Shown here: in pieces, positions 1 to 12,091 of the stretch
Position numbering within the stretch: the first letter of the stretch is position 1
Layout: each line of letters begins with the position of its first letter
Assembly: GCA_000149265.1 (NCBI GenBank)
Contig: CH002951.1
Location: forward strand, 217,310 to 281,309
Origin: Ciona savignyi
Lineage: Eukaryota; Chordata; Ascidiacea; Phlebobranchia; Cionidae
Direction: 5' to 3'
Length of the DNA stretch: 64,000 nucleotides
The notes under the pieces: generated by a model
The model's input: the letters and a program-made list of their open reading frames with translations, nothing else
Told to the model about the DNA's origin: nothing
Databases searched by the model: none
Program-made: the position numbers and the translations under genes

Positions 1-3000
1 CGCCACACGTGAAAGTAAAGTGGAACACATTAGAAGTGGTGCTGATTCCCTGTAACGTGTCCATCACCTCAGCATGAACCCTCGCTACAAACCGATTCCC
101 ATCAGAATAACTTATCTGTATTTTTGTAAGGGTTAACATAAAATAACAAGTGTAAAACTGGCTGAATCTATTGACTAATGCATGTAACAGGACTCAGTGT
201 CGTACTGAATAAGGAGGGGGTCAAGATTTCCACTACGGAAAAAATAATTAAGCTTCACTTTTAGCAGAGTAGCACTTGGATCTAAAATATGTGACGCTTT
301 GCCAATTGGTTTTTATTTAAGCTTTCACTAAAGAAAATATAAAAAATGTCCAATTTTCTACCAAACAATAAATGTTTAAATCCTACATCTTGTTATTGTT
401 CTTAGTTTACTCGGTTAAGTTCTTACCACTTCTTTGTTGTTTGATTGCAGGAAGGCTAAACAACATATTCATAGAACCGATAAACAGTATTTCTTATAAT
501 ATAATTACTTAGGATTCAGCTTATATTAGTAACTATAATGACACCATAAAAATCATATTTTATGGTTAAAAACAGGCTAACCTTTCCTGGGACACCCCCT
601 TTACAATTATTTCACTATACCATTGCATGGCTTTAGTAATAATTTCACCAGACCATTTAATTTAAACATAAAATATAAAACAATAAACCTGTGAAGACAT
701 CAGGAGTAAAGAACCAATAGGAACTGGGCAATGGAAGAAAATATCATCAACTGCTACCACATTTGGTCGATTGCTACTAAACACGCAAGCGTTTGCCCAT
801 GCCAGTTCAAATGCTTTCCTCATCAGGTAGCCACCGAACACTTTGTTGTGAATGTTACGCTTCTCAGGGAAACAAACAACTGCATTTTTCAATCGAGTTG
901 AATCCATCCATAAACTACCCTCGGGAAGAATCCGACTTCTAAATGATTTGGATCTGAAATATGTTAAATGTTAGAATAGACAGGTAACATGATGACAAGT
1001 TTGTGTTTTACAAAAATCGGTATATAGCCGTTTGCCCAATTGCATTTTATTTGATATGTTGAACGCTCTTAGTTTTTACATGGAGGACTTTTTTTCATTT
1101 TCGATTGGCCATTGCTTCTTCTTAATCTTTTTATCCATACTTAACTTTTTATCTTAATAGGTTAAATTAATTTGAACAGTAATTTTAAAACTTAGTACCT
1201 TGGGTTAAGGGTTTTAAGAAATATCTGATGTACAAGTTGTCTTTCATCTATTGTTGGTGGGTTTTCAAACAATGACTCTTGTGCCTCCATCAATCTTTGT
1301 TTTTTATGCTGGTTTCCTAATTCGAATAACTTTGATTCCTCTTCGGTTGTTACTTCAAGTGGGTGGATCACTGCAGCTCTGTTAAGAAGTGAATAAGATT
1401 TATTTAGTAATATGTTGTGAATCTAGGAATTGTATAAGGTAGATGACATTTGTAAAAAAAAAAAAATACCAATATCTATATTTTGACCATCATATTTAGA
1501 AGACACTTAGTTAGGATTTGTTTTAATATTGCCTGGATATAACATGAATGGAGGAACAGCAAAAATGCAGAACTAAGTTTGTGAAGTTAAGTAAGGGGAA
1601 GTCCTTAATAATCAATTGCTGAAAACATATTAAATAGGACGTTTATCATATAGCATATATAATCTATTATATCTATATATATATATATACATCTTGTATA
1701 TGACATGTACATATGACATGTACATACCATAACATGTGCAGTCACACTCATGCATTATTAGCCCTTAATGTTTCGGTGTTGTATTTTCCTTTAAACTTCA
1801 TAATTTTAGTAATATATGCACCAGTTAATCCGGTCAACTGAGTCATAGTCTATAGCAGTGGTTCTCGATCTTTTTGACCTCGTGGCGCACCCGAGACCAA
1901 TAAGGAAACGAACGACTAAACAATATGCTAAATACTCAAACAATTTAGGAAAAATATGGAAAATTGAAAGATTAATTTAAATAATTTCATTACCGAATTT
2001 TCTACATAACGAAATTACTGTTTCTTGAGCGCTCTTGCTTTTCGAAAGTAATGTAGAACTAACTTTATTATGGAAAAGAACGAACTAGACACTAACCATT
2101 TAGTAGTTTATGATCTATTCACACTCTGTCGTAAATTCAAGTGTGGCGCACCTAGCTAACCCCTGTGGCACACCAGTGAGCCGCGGCGCACCATTTGAGA
2201 AGCACTGGTCTATAGCTTGCTGGTTTATTTCAGATTAATGTATTGTAAACTGATTTCACCTTTTTAAACAACAACTCTGTTTTTTTGTAAAATATTATGA
2301 CAATGAGTTGGGCAATGTAAAATTAAAGACACATTTTACAAGCATATTATTTTACAATTTTTTCATCTATCTGTAAGCCATGTCAACACAAACAGTTGCG
2401 ACTGGGTAGACAGGTTTTATTTATAAGCTTAACAAACACCTGTCATTCACTGAAAAACTAATTGTCGACCCGACTTAATCTTTAACTATAACTTGCCTCT
2501 TACTCTCCGAATCACGGGCCACCATAACAAACTCCGCATCAACCACCTTTTCACCATTTTGCTCCAACCACATGCTGATCTCCAATGAGGATCTGCCTGT
2601 CCATGTTACATGACCTGCCATTATGATGTCAACAGTGGGGTCTATGTGGTCATGATGAATCTTTATCTCATCCACCATCGCCGTGACAATGCTTAAAGGA
2701 CTGATACCTGTCCTAGAGTTTAGTACATTATCATTGGATTAAAATAAAATATAATGATGACAAACAAAATAAAAACTTTCACAGATGATAAAAATATACA
2801 AACTCAGCCAGAGCCAAAAATCCATTAAATTTCGGGCAAGTAAGAATTTACTCGAATGTTAAAGCTCACATGACTGACACGAGTAAATCTTTCACGGCGA
2901 GTAACGGGAGTAAATCTTTTGATAAACTTTTTTTTTTAAACGTGCGTATACGTGTATAATAAAAATGATTGCAATGATAAGGATTTGTGTTTTCCCAGTA

Positions 3001-5703
3001 CGCCAGTTAAATAGAAAAACGGTTGCAGTAAATGTTAATTAGGTGTTTATTTGCAAGAGTAAATGCTTACTCGCACGGCGTGAGACACGCAAGTGTTACT
3101 AGCATAGATTTTTGGCCCTTCTCAGCACAATGATTAATTGGTTTAGAAGGTACGGTATATATGCATATAAAAATATATTACTTCAACAAAAAACATTTCG
3201 GCTGAAGACCCTTGTTTAATTTATTTTTATCAATGGGACGTTTTCTTCACACATTATTATATTTAATAATTCATTATGTTATTTGAATAAAGTAATAAGG
3301 ATCTAGTGTAGTCGATTGGCGGAACTAACCCAGCAAGGAAATGATCACAAAATATAAAATTAATCAACCACAAATAATTTTAAACAAATTTTCAGCTTAC
3401 ACACTTTTAGTTTATATAGATTTGTTTGAAAATTAACTCGTGCATCAAAATAACATTGAACACTGCAAGCGTGATTAACATATTTAAACGAAAGTACAGC
3501 CAACATCAGTCTTACTGCAGCACGCTCTGATCACAGTGTGAATAGCTGATATAACCCGCCAGCAGGTCTAAGTCTTCCATCAAAATACCAAACCTATAAC
3601 ATAAGTAATTAAAACTTACGTGGTTAACATTGGAGAATTGTGTTGGTATCCAATTAATACAGCAAAAGTATCAAGATTCTCTAAAAGCTGACCAAACCTG
3701 CACAAAAGTATATATACTTTGCACATAAATTAATATAAATTAACTGCTTATTCCGCAGTAAAATATAAACTGTAGAAAAAAATATTTTATTTGGATATGT
3801 TTAATTGTGGGTTTTCTTAGAATCCAATGAAACACATTTTGATTTTTCTTCTTTTTTCACTTTTTCTGTGACATGCACAGGCATGTTCGGTCATTAGGTA
3901 ATGAACAGGTTATCCAATGAGGTAAAAACTTTCAGAAACCCTAATTGGCATTTTCATTGTTTGCCCAAACCTTTAATCTTACAAAAACACCCAGGGGAAA
4001 TTCCACACTTTCAAAATAAAAATGAAGAGGCCTATTTTTCTGCAAAATCTAAGCAAATCGTGCTGGGGAAATTCACGACTGCCCCAAGGAAATAAGCATA
4101 GTGCTCATTTTGCTAATTTCCGGTGCCGATTATTCTTTGACATCCGATAATTTACGACTGGTAGAAATAATTGACTTCAAAAAAACCTTTTGCAGAAGTT
4201 GGCTTAATTTTTTAGATTTTCTATGAGGAGTTATTGTAAATAACGTCAGGGAAACTCTATTCAGGCCCAAAAATTGAAGCATGATGCCCAGCCCACCACA
4301 TTTTATTGTTTGGCAGTTATTTTATCATATTTTAGAGATGGAAGGCACTACACTTTTTAGCAATTTTTTCAAATTTTAAATAAAGTGGGAAAAGTATAAA
4401 AATAGCTGGTCATTTAAAACAGGCATAAAGGAAAGAAAAATTTTATATGGATCAAAAGGCTGGTATTCAATATTTTCAAATAATTTGTTGGAAAACCCCA
4501 TTAACTCAACTACACACAAACTGGAAGAAAAATGTGCAAGGTCAAACTTTTATAGGTGTTTGGTTATTGTGTAATGAATAGTGATAATGATAAAATTGAG
4601 TTGGACATTTTGGAAAAATGTTAAATGGGTTTTAAAAGGAATGTTGGTTAAGACTTGTTAGTGGTTAAAAAACGCATCTGTAATGTAGTATCATGCAAAT
4701 ATAATCAATGGCACTAAAGGTAGAAGTTACCGAACAGATCCATGTATGTTGATGTATTTCTCTCTGATTGATTTATCAGTAAGAGGGATTTGGACAGTTT
4801 GAAAACTATCTTTCATCTTCCGAGGAGCGAGTTTCTTCTGATCATCCACCAAGTGAGGTTTCAAGGCAGCTCGATCCGGCATATCATCGCTATGTAAATA
4901 ATAAAATATGTAGATTAATTTTTTTAATTTAAATTTAACATCAAGACTGGATTTAAGTGGATTAACAGCAACAAAATGTCTTTTGGTCATGCGTTTTACA
5001 TGCATGTGATCATGTGAATATTTAATTAGAATTATAGTTGAAAACAAAAATAAAGATATAACCATTTCATAATGGAATGCACAGTACTATCGTCAGAACA
5101 CCAATAAAGTTATGGGTAAATTCTATATTGGCTAGTCACCAAGGTAATGTGCTTTTATCCAACACACTTACACACTACTGGAACATCAGGAAAAAAATGT
5201 ATTAATCAAAAAATTAAAATAACCTAACAAACTAAATAATTTTACAAGAATTTGAAACATGAAATCTGAAAAACTTGTTTTATGATCATACGGGTGACAA
5301 CATGTCATTTGCGTAAAAATCGGTGTGGTGTGAATCAGCGCATTAGAGACTGTGTTCCATTCAAAAAACACTATAACACTTTGTCGCTTTGGTGTAATTA
5401 GTCTAACACAAGAAATTAATGATTTAAAAAAAAAATTAAGTTGTCAAGTCAAGAACTATGCATAAGCTTAGTAGCTCAGATTTATCATAAATTACAACAG
5501 ACTTTACAAATGAGTCATACAGACCTGTAAGAACTTCTGGCCCCAACCACTTTACGAAGGTATTTCCTTACATCTTGTATGGTTAACATTGGCGGCTTCT
5601 GCTCACTGAAATGTCTTGCTTGTAACAATTCAGCACAGCGGGATGATGAGTGTAATGCTTGGCAACAAAGCCTTGTCAATACGATACTTTTATTTAAATG
5701 CAT
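1..5703 (-). CDS. ACOT9: Acyl-CoA thioesterase 9-like, mitochondrial (3' end outside window)
   Basis: Hotdog-fold enzyme that hydrolyses acyl-CoA to free acid and CoA, in the mitochondrion by homology. Seven exons found by translation with matching splice phases: 5703-5525, 4889-4731, 3697-3620, 2700-2504, 1376-1199, 953-689 and 115 to beyond position 1. Exon 1 starts MHLNKSIVLTRLCCQAL, rich in basic residues and Ser with no acids, as in a mitochondrial presequence. Later exons carry the family blocks APRKMKDSF, SVRFGQLLENLD, PLSIVTAMVDEI, GHVTWTGRSSLE, the second-hotdog block RNIHNKVFGGYLMRKAFELAWANA, then VVAVDDIFFHCPVPIGSLLL and NVFHFTF. The junction between exons 2504 and 1376 is the least certain. 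Thymidylate kinase lies just upstream on the same strand. The family call is strong; which paralogue (ACOT9 or ACOT10 type) is not resolvable here. Confidence 0.88.
1673..1724. repeat. AT microsatellite and tandem ATGACATGTAC unit
   Basis: An (AT)n run at 1673-1689 is followed by two copies of a unit reading roughly atgacatgtacat. It sits in an intron of the ACOT9-like gene. Confidence 0.7.
1856..2207. mobile_element. hAT-type MITE (352 bp) with 8-bp target duplication
   Basis: The ends are inverted (cagtggttctc at the left, gagaagcactg at the right), and the same 8 bases, gtctatag, flank both sides (1848-1855 and 2208-2215). This is the hAT signature. No coding capacity. It lies in an ACOT9 intron. 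A diverged copy of the same family in opposite orientation is at 42042-42326, sharing the blocks tggcgca, aatttaggaaaaatatgg and taaattcaagtgtggcgca. Confidence 0.85.
2813..3118. mobile_element. Putative MITE with gccaaaaatc termini
   Basis: About 300 bp bounded by inverted gccaaaaatc(c/t)at. Further inside are partly inverted aagtaagaatttactcg and gagtaaatgcttactcgc stretches. The flanks share ctcag, but the exact target duplication is unclear. It lies in an intron of the ACOT9-like gene. Confidence 0.4.
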
Positions 5704-5727
5704 TTTATTTCATATTCTCTAACACCT

Positions 5728-5735
5728 AAAATTAG
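5728..5735 (-). promoter_or_regulatory. 3' splice site just upstream of the ACOT9 start codon
   Basis: On the minus strand the sequence cctaattttag precedes gtgttagagaatatgaaat and then the ATG at 5703. It looks like a 3' splice acceptor about 25 nt before the start codon. It could join an upstream non-coding exon or receive a trans-spliced leader. The preceding gene ends only 344 bp upstream. Confidence 0.4.
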
Positions 5736-5799
5736 GTTTAACTTAATTTAAACCATTCATTAAAGTACAAAAAAGTATAAAGGAGATGAAAGGTCCTTG

Positions 5800-5853
5800 A
5801 TTCAATGTCAATGGCAAGTGTACATAAAATGTCAATGGCAAGTGTACATAAAA
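5800..5853. repeat. 24-bp tandem duplication
   Basis: The unit atgtcaatggcaagtgtaca plus taaa occurs twice in a row, between the thymidylate kinase stop and the ACOT9 start. Confidence 0.75.
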
Positions 5854-6047
5854 TTTAGGAATCGTTTTTGCAAAACTAGCTTTAAGATTTACAAACTAGA
5901 TGACAAAATCTAAACGATATTTAGAAATAATCGCTAGGCCTAAGCAATGACGCCCAACAATGTTATCTACATATCACAAATGGCAGTATTAACAATAAAA
6001 TTTGAATAATTCAGGTAATTTATCAAAGTGTGACATGACAAATATAA

Positions 6048-7527
6048 TCATCTTATCCATAGTTCTCCAATCGGTTTATCATCAACAGATTGCATTGTGG
6101 ATTTTACATAGTTTAAAATTGTTTGATGAACATCGTCAATTGAACCACCGGCATCAATTACCTGTTTTTAAATTGCTTGATAAAAATTATTTAAATGCAA
6201 CAAGGGTTAATCGATAATAATTGCAGAATAAATTAGACCAAAAATCGACTAGTTAGGTGAAAAATATAAAACATTCTGTTTACACTTGCCATGCACGAGG
6301 TAATATATGCACAGCAAAGCTATTTTGTTTTAGCGAATTTCTTTTATGTAATCTTAACTTGTAAAACCTAATTAAATATATTTGTCCGACAGATTAGTCT
6401 GTTGGTTTATTGCGTCATGCTTCAACCGAAGGTTGCAGGTTCGAGACTAGTCGCTGTTAGTCAGTGGTGTCCTTGGGCAAGGTACTTAACGGATATGGTC
6501 TGAACCAAGCAGATGAATAGGTTAGCTACTAAATTAAAGAAACTTGTGAAAATACACAACACATTGTAATAGCTCTGGCCGTGGGCGCGAGGTGATCTGA
6601 CGATTGACCATGTGTTAATTCTTTGTTTTTTTCCATTTAAGGGGATAAACATAAATGTTCTATCTTATACCAATATCTAACATGATCTTCCGGTATTCTT
6701 TTATAAAATAAAAAAGTTATAGGTCTATATATACATTATTTTGAATTGGCTTAACACATACTTTCCACTCATCCCACATCCTTTTAAAATTGTTTGCAAC
6801 TGTTTTCTGAAACTCCGTATTTTCATAACGTTCCTCTCCATAACCTCCTCTGGAGGCTGCATCCGATGAACTTACGTTCAGGAAGATTACAAGGTCAGGT
6901 TTGGGTAATCCACGATCTGGACATTTGCACCACTCAAGTTCAAGCCCCTAGTTGGACCAAAGTGTTTGTAAATAATCAAACAAGGTAAGGATATAAATAA
7001 AATATGAAGGGCATACTGCCAAATATTAAACTTAGGGCGAGTGTGGGGTTGTATGGTTGTGTCATTATATCAGTTGTTCCCAAGCAGGTGGGCACACGGA
7101 TTGTATGACCAATACACAAATTTGATTTAAATAGAAGATGCATCGGGATTTCTTTTTAGTTCGATAACTTCAAAATTTGAAAAAAATCTAGAATACAGAT
7201 ACTTCTATCCTATAATACAAAATGAGTTAATTATAAAGAGCATGTTTAAAACCGCACTAAAAGGATGTTGCCTAATTAAATAAATTCAAAAATTTATGGT
7301 TAATTTGACAACCCATGCACGATGTACCTTTTTCGCAGAAGAAAATGCAACACCAGAAAATGCATATCTGTCCACAATCAGAGTAATTCCCTGTTCAAGA
7401 TCTTTTAACATTTCCAATCGTTTTTCCCAACGATTTGCTGAGAATAGAAGATGGATGGCTCGGTCATCAATCTTCATATTTTGTTTTAAATAACTGTCGA
7501 TCATTTTACCGGTTTCAGTTGTCCTAT
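6048..7527 (-). CDS. DTYMK: Thymidylate (dTMP) kinase, N-terminal exon not found
   Basis: Phosphorylates dTMP to dTDP with ATP. Three exons join in phase: 7527-7328, 6947-6762 and 6161-6048 (TGA at 6050-6048). Visible family blocks are DRTTETGKMIDSYL, HLLFSANRWEKR, the DRYAFSGVAFSSAK motif (DRY block that contacts the nucleotide), WCKCPDRGLPKPDLVIFL, GGYGEERYE (lid region) and the ending KPIGELWIR. The part missing is the first exon or exons, with the P-loop (GxDRxGK type); nothing recognisable lies between 7528 and about 9500, and a 100-N gap at 7796-7895 could hold it. A SINE sits in the last intron. The next gene downstream on the same strand is ACOT9-like. Confidence 0.88.
6380..6672 (+). 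mobile_element. tRNA-derived SINE, plus orientation
   Basis: The head carries an A-box-like ttagtctgttgg and a B-box-like ggttcgagact, so it is tRNA-related. The body contains gtccttgggcaaggtactta and gcgaggtgatctgacgatt, and ends gggataaacataaatgttctatcttatacc. The same order of blocks occurs in the copies at 19901, 41799, 46662 and 47261. It lies in the last thymidylate kinase intron. The family may be the abundant composite SINE reported from Ciona; I cannot confirm that. Confidence 0.8.
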
Positions 7528-7795
7528 CTAAAAATGTATAACTAATTAAGTTCAGGTTAAGTGTAAATACACATGCAAAGAGAATTTTTTTCATTTATTT
7601 TTTACTGCTTTTATTAGTTTTAACTTTTTGCCACCTGATATTGTATCGCTCCCAAAACAATAAAAAACAAACACACACAAAGCAATGTTAACGTTACCGT
7701 ACTGTGGTACCGGTACAAATACTTTTTGACACATTTTCACTCTAAACTAGGCCCATTAAGTAATAAAGATGCTTTCTTTTTTATGTTACCGGTAT

Positions 7796-7895
7796 NNNNN
7801 NNNNNNNNNNNNNNNNNNNNNNNNNNNNNNNNNNNNNNNNNNNNNNNNNNNNNNNNNNNNNNNNNNNNNNNNNNNNNNNNNNNNNNNNNNNNNNN
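7796..7895. other. Assembly gap (100 N)
   Basis: Exactly 100 N, so probably a gap of unknown true length. The missing P-loop exon of thymidylate kinase could lie here. Confidence 0.98.
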
Positions 7896-9596
7896 ATTTC
7901 TTGTCTCTTCGTCCATAGGAAAGAAAGGCGCCAAATATTATATTGGCTCAAGAAACAAAAAGTGGGATACAAAAGCCAAAATTAATGTATGTGCTAAATG
8001 TACTATCATAGAATACTGTAAGTTAGTATTACCAATTCAAACTTCACATCCATGTTCTATGAAAATGTTTTATGTTGATCTATAAACAACAGCAATAAAT
8101 AAAAAAGAATAACATTGAATCCCTGTGACATGATTACTCTAAATATGCTGCTGCATACACATAATAGCTAACATCTTTATTTTAATATTCTTATTGAAAT
8201 TATCTACCGATTTATGTTAGTTTTAAGTGTTAAGCTGTTTCATACACGTGATAATAGTGTTTGTATTAGAACTACTCATGTATTTTATACGTTAGGGGAT
8301 TTCCCTTTTAATTTTGTTTATTTAAGTTTATTTTTGGGCTTCTTTATTACATTAAAGAATACTAGAACAGTTATTTAAAAAAGATGCAGGATCAAACGGA
8401 AAAACTACGGTAGTTAAAACGTCAGTAAATACACACGGTTTAACCTTTAATGGAAAAAATACGTGGCCATTAGCCCATTACACCTGAATATCCTATCCTA
8501 TCCTTACATCAAGCCAAACAAACCGCGATAACAAATTTAATTTAAATCAAGTATTAAAAAAATAACCTTGAATAATGGTGTGCAAGCAAGAAACAGTACT
8601 TAATACGTTTAAAATAAGAGAATGTGGCTGTTTATAAGATTAAAGTGGAAAAAGAAAATAAACATCAGAGGTTTAAAGCGTTTTAAAAACACACTTAGAG
8701 TTAGAAAGGCAACTAACTTTTTTATTTTAAAAGTACTAGTTTATTTTGTACATTTACCACCGATCACGAAATTTCGGATGTCTAAGAATATTCGGCACTA
8801 AACATGTCGAGAATGCGGGGGAAAAACAGTGTGTCAACAATAGACACACCGAAAACACACAATTGGCACTAGACGCTCTAGTATGCCAATTGCCGAAAAC
8901 GTCTATTTTGTTACAAAATATTGTCGTTCTGTCCGGACCAAAAGACGTTATGTAGCATTCTTGTAAAAAATGTGTTTGTATTTTTTTTCTGTGCCACGAC
9001 AGTCATGCCCCCTCGGCGTTGAACCTAATGTACATTTTCACGTACAGTATATTATACCCATTCATTTTTTTTATTTAAACGTATTAAGAGACGAAAGTCA
9101 ATCTGTGACAAACTTAATTCACGATGAATAATTGGCTTTGCATTATAATAGCAAATTGTTGCTTTTTTGTTATAACTGCATAATAAAGCGTGAACTCGAA
9201 ACTTATTTTTTACCAAAAAGGCAAAAGTCAGCTAGTTCAGTTTTCGAGAATATTGAAGGTCTGTCTCTCGTATCGAGTAGTATGCCTACCAGTGCTGATG
9301 TAGGGGGTCAACATATATTACTGCCAGGTAAGCCGTGTAAGTAAAGTGGCGGATCTTTGACTCACTTTTCACGCTTTTGTTTGTGGAAGGTTTGTGGTTT
9401 AGACCAGTGCTCTGCAACCAGTGTACCGAGGCACATTTCTGTGTCGCAAGACAATGCTAGATGTTCCGCGAAAAAGTAATAATATTCTTTTAAAAATACA
9501 TTTTTTTACCAAAAAAAGGATTTAAGATTTTTTTGCAAATTTAAATATATTACGTCTATTAGACACTTCGCTAATATAATATCAAATATATGTATA
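7896..9596. other. Spacer without recognised genes
   Basis: AT-rich sequence. Short open frames exist (for example 8746-8955 plus) but resemble no family and have no splice-supported extension. The stretch ttaatggaaaaaatacgtgg to cctgaatatcctatcctatcc (8450-8512) is a worn end of the TATCC-tailed SINE. Confidence 0.6.
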
Positions 9597-9598
9597 TA

Positions 9599-10112
9599 CA
9601 GTAGAATCCCGCTTACCTGACCACCTATGGGACCGTGATCAAGCGGTCGCGTTAGCGGGGTGGTCGTGTTAGTGAATTTTGATTAGAAGAAAGTTGTCGT
9701 CATATGCAGCTTAAACGTCGGCAGTTTTACTAAATTTTCACCAAATGCCATTATTTTTATCAGATACTGCAGAATTAATTTAATACTAAAGTTTACCTTG
9801 TAAGATTCAGTTCTGTTTGCCATATTTTCTTTCGTGTGCGCTAATTTATTCTTATTGTTTTTATCATAACAAATTTAACCTTATAATTTTGGTGACAAAG
9901 GCAAATTATTTAGCACATGTGATCACTTAAGCGAAGTCAAATTTGAAGTTTTGGACCAAAATATGGCGGTCCTGGTCTGGAAACCGGGGTGGTCGCGTTA
10001 TTGAAACATAATGCAATGCATTACCATAGTAAATCATTTGGGACCGCACTGAAGTGGTCCTGATAATGAGGTGGTCGTGTCATCGAGGTGGTCTCAAAAC
10101 GGGGTTTCACTG
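9599..10112. mobile_element. pogo/Tigger-type MITE (514 bp)
   Basis: It begins cagtagaatcccgctta and ends with the inverted form (cggggtttcactg). TA lies directly on both sides (9597-9598 and 10113-10114), the target duplication of Tc1/mariner and pogo elements. Inside are repeated motifs such as gaccacct, ggtggtcgtgtta and gcggtcgcgttagcggggtgg. No transposase frame is present, so it is non-autonomous. Confidence 0.82.
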
Positions 10113-10255
10113 TAACTTGTTAGAAGACCACCCATTGTAGACTTGTAGTGGTTGATATTGTTGTTACGTAATAATCGGAAGTTTTTTAACTTGATAAAGA
10201 TGACGTATAACCAATTAAGACCTCTATGCGCGGCAGGATGTGACGAGCGGTAGCC

Positions 10256-11572
10256 TCCCTTAGTTATTGTTTTTAAACGATTGTTTTGCTGAATAACATT
10301 GGTGGTGATTACCCAAGTTTGTTTGGCTGAAAGCAGCATGTGCCGGGCTGCGCGCCGTGGAGCACTGGTTTAGACAAACGATGTGCCTTCGGGTTGAAAT
10401 TAAATTAGAAATGTTTTGCTAGATATTTGTCAAACATGATGGGGATTGCTCTAATAAGAAGTAGCCTACGTTTTATTTTCGTTGTTTTTAAATATGGTTC
10501 ATTGGAATTAGCCGGGCGGGACCTTTGAACCATAGTTATAGGGGGCGTTAGTCCAAATATTCTCTCCCTATCTCTCCAATGCAAACTGACCTCACAAAAA
10601 AAACGGCTGTCACTCAAAATGCTGACATATAAAGTTTTATATTTTTTTCATTAATTTAGAATGAAAGCTTGGATCTCTGCAAAAACTCAAAACCCTCCAA
10701 AATTTTACTTAAAAATGTTGAGCCCACACCCCACACCGTATATCGGCAACTTTAAAAAAAAACAGCTAGAAGATGCATAATTAACACCTTTATTTCACAA
10801 AACACTGCTCCACTATTACAAAACTTCAGCTAACGAGAGGTAGAAGCTGCATGGCATCGAGGAATTCCTAGGAGAGAGTGTTTCATGCGGAACGACAAAA
10901 AGAAAAAAAGTTTTGTTTTGCAGTCCACCGAGGCACCGACCACGTCGTCTGCTAAGTTGAGCAATGGCGTTGGTTTCACTTTATAACCTTTCTCACTACT
11001 TTTGTTTTACAGGAAAACATTTAAAATATTTGATTGACCTTCGTTCAATAGATTGCGAATAAAGGATGTCTGTGAGTACATTTATAAACCGTAAATCATA
11101 GCATAGGCCTGTGTACGGTTACTTTGGTTCGTAGGGAGAAATACCAAAAATGTTTACTTTAGTTACAGCTAGGCCTGTGGTATATGTTAGTAAATTTGGC
11201 TTACGCAATAGCCTACTAGCCTATTCAGTTAGCATACAGCATAGACCTAATCAAACAGAATGTTTTGTTAACAGTGGTTTTATTTTAGTCTTCAGTTGTT
11301 GTCAAGTTGGAAGACAGTTTAGATAGTGAAGATGATTTTCAAACCGCACCTCCTTGTTCAAGATCCAGAAAATCTAGAAAAACAATATGCGGTATGATGA
11401 TGAATATAAAGGCAGCAGTTAGTAAACTGTTATTCACAGATTAAATACCGGTAATATATCAATACTGGTGCAATGTACAACGACCCCGTGGTTGACTAGT
11501 TGGGTTAGGATTAGTGTTCAGGTAGAGATTAGCGTTAAGGTTGGGGTTAGAGTTGAGATTAGTGTTGGGGTT
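10256..11572. repeat. Left inverted arm of the MULE-carrying element
   Basis: The block 10839-11572 is the inverted copy of about 18012-18845. An outer block 10256-10355 is the inverted copy of about 18866-18965. Between them the left arm has about 480 extra bases (10356-10838) related to 25905-26205. The inner block contains a copy of two small exons: ATG TCT at 11063, then a 100-nt exon coding KLEDSLDSEDDF after the acceptor at 11290. These are the first exons of the transposase gene, whose working copy is in the right arm. The arm is broken at 11573 by a gypsy insertion. Confidence 0.82.
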
Positions 11573-11790
11573 TGTAATAATGTGTTCTAGCACATTTACT
11601 TCATATGAGTTATTGACTCTGTCTATATAACTTCTGAGTTCCTGGCAGGTCTAAGCACGTGCATATATTAGAGCACACGTTATAGCGGTCCTCATTGTAT
11701 TGCGTCAAGTCTAGAATGTCCTTCAGATTAACATAAAGCATTGTGGGTAATATAGTGTTAACACTAGGGGCGCTATATTTAACTATTACA
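11573..11790 (-). mobile_element. 3' LTR (218 bp) of deleted gypsy element
   Basis: On the minus strand the LTR starts tgtaatag and ends tattaca, with inverted termini. It directly follows a purine tract (agaaaaaggggga on the minus strand, 11791-11803). Its left 61 bases recur at 13658-13718 as the remnant 5' LTR, with one mismatch. Confidence 0.85.
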
Positions 11791-11803
11791 TCCCCCTTTT
11801 TCT
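11791..11803 (-). promoter_or_regulatory. Polypurine tract of gypsy element
   Basis: The minus strand reads agaaaaaggggga immediately before the LTR start. This is where plus-strand DNA synthesis would be primed in an LTR retrotransposon. Confidence 0.75.
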
Positions 11804-12091
11804 AAAAGTATCATTGTACAGATTTATAATAGCACAATAACAGTTATATGACATAGGTATATAAAAATGGCGAGTTACTTAAAATTCACAACTGATTATC
11901 ATTGTGTATGAAACAGAAAACTTATATATACAATATGGACATTAGAGTGTAAGTCAGACATGTTCATGAAATCTAACAGGTCTAATAATTGATTGTCCAT
12001 ATCGTGACATAGATATATTGCGCGAACAGCAGGTCTAATATTTGCAGCATTATTGTTGCAAGGCACGGTAACAGTATTATCGTTACCGGGA

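Noticed and set aside
7726-8085. Open frames through the N gap
   Set aside because: They exist only because N was translated; the sequence on either side has no family features.
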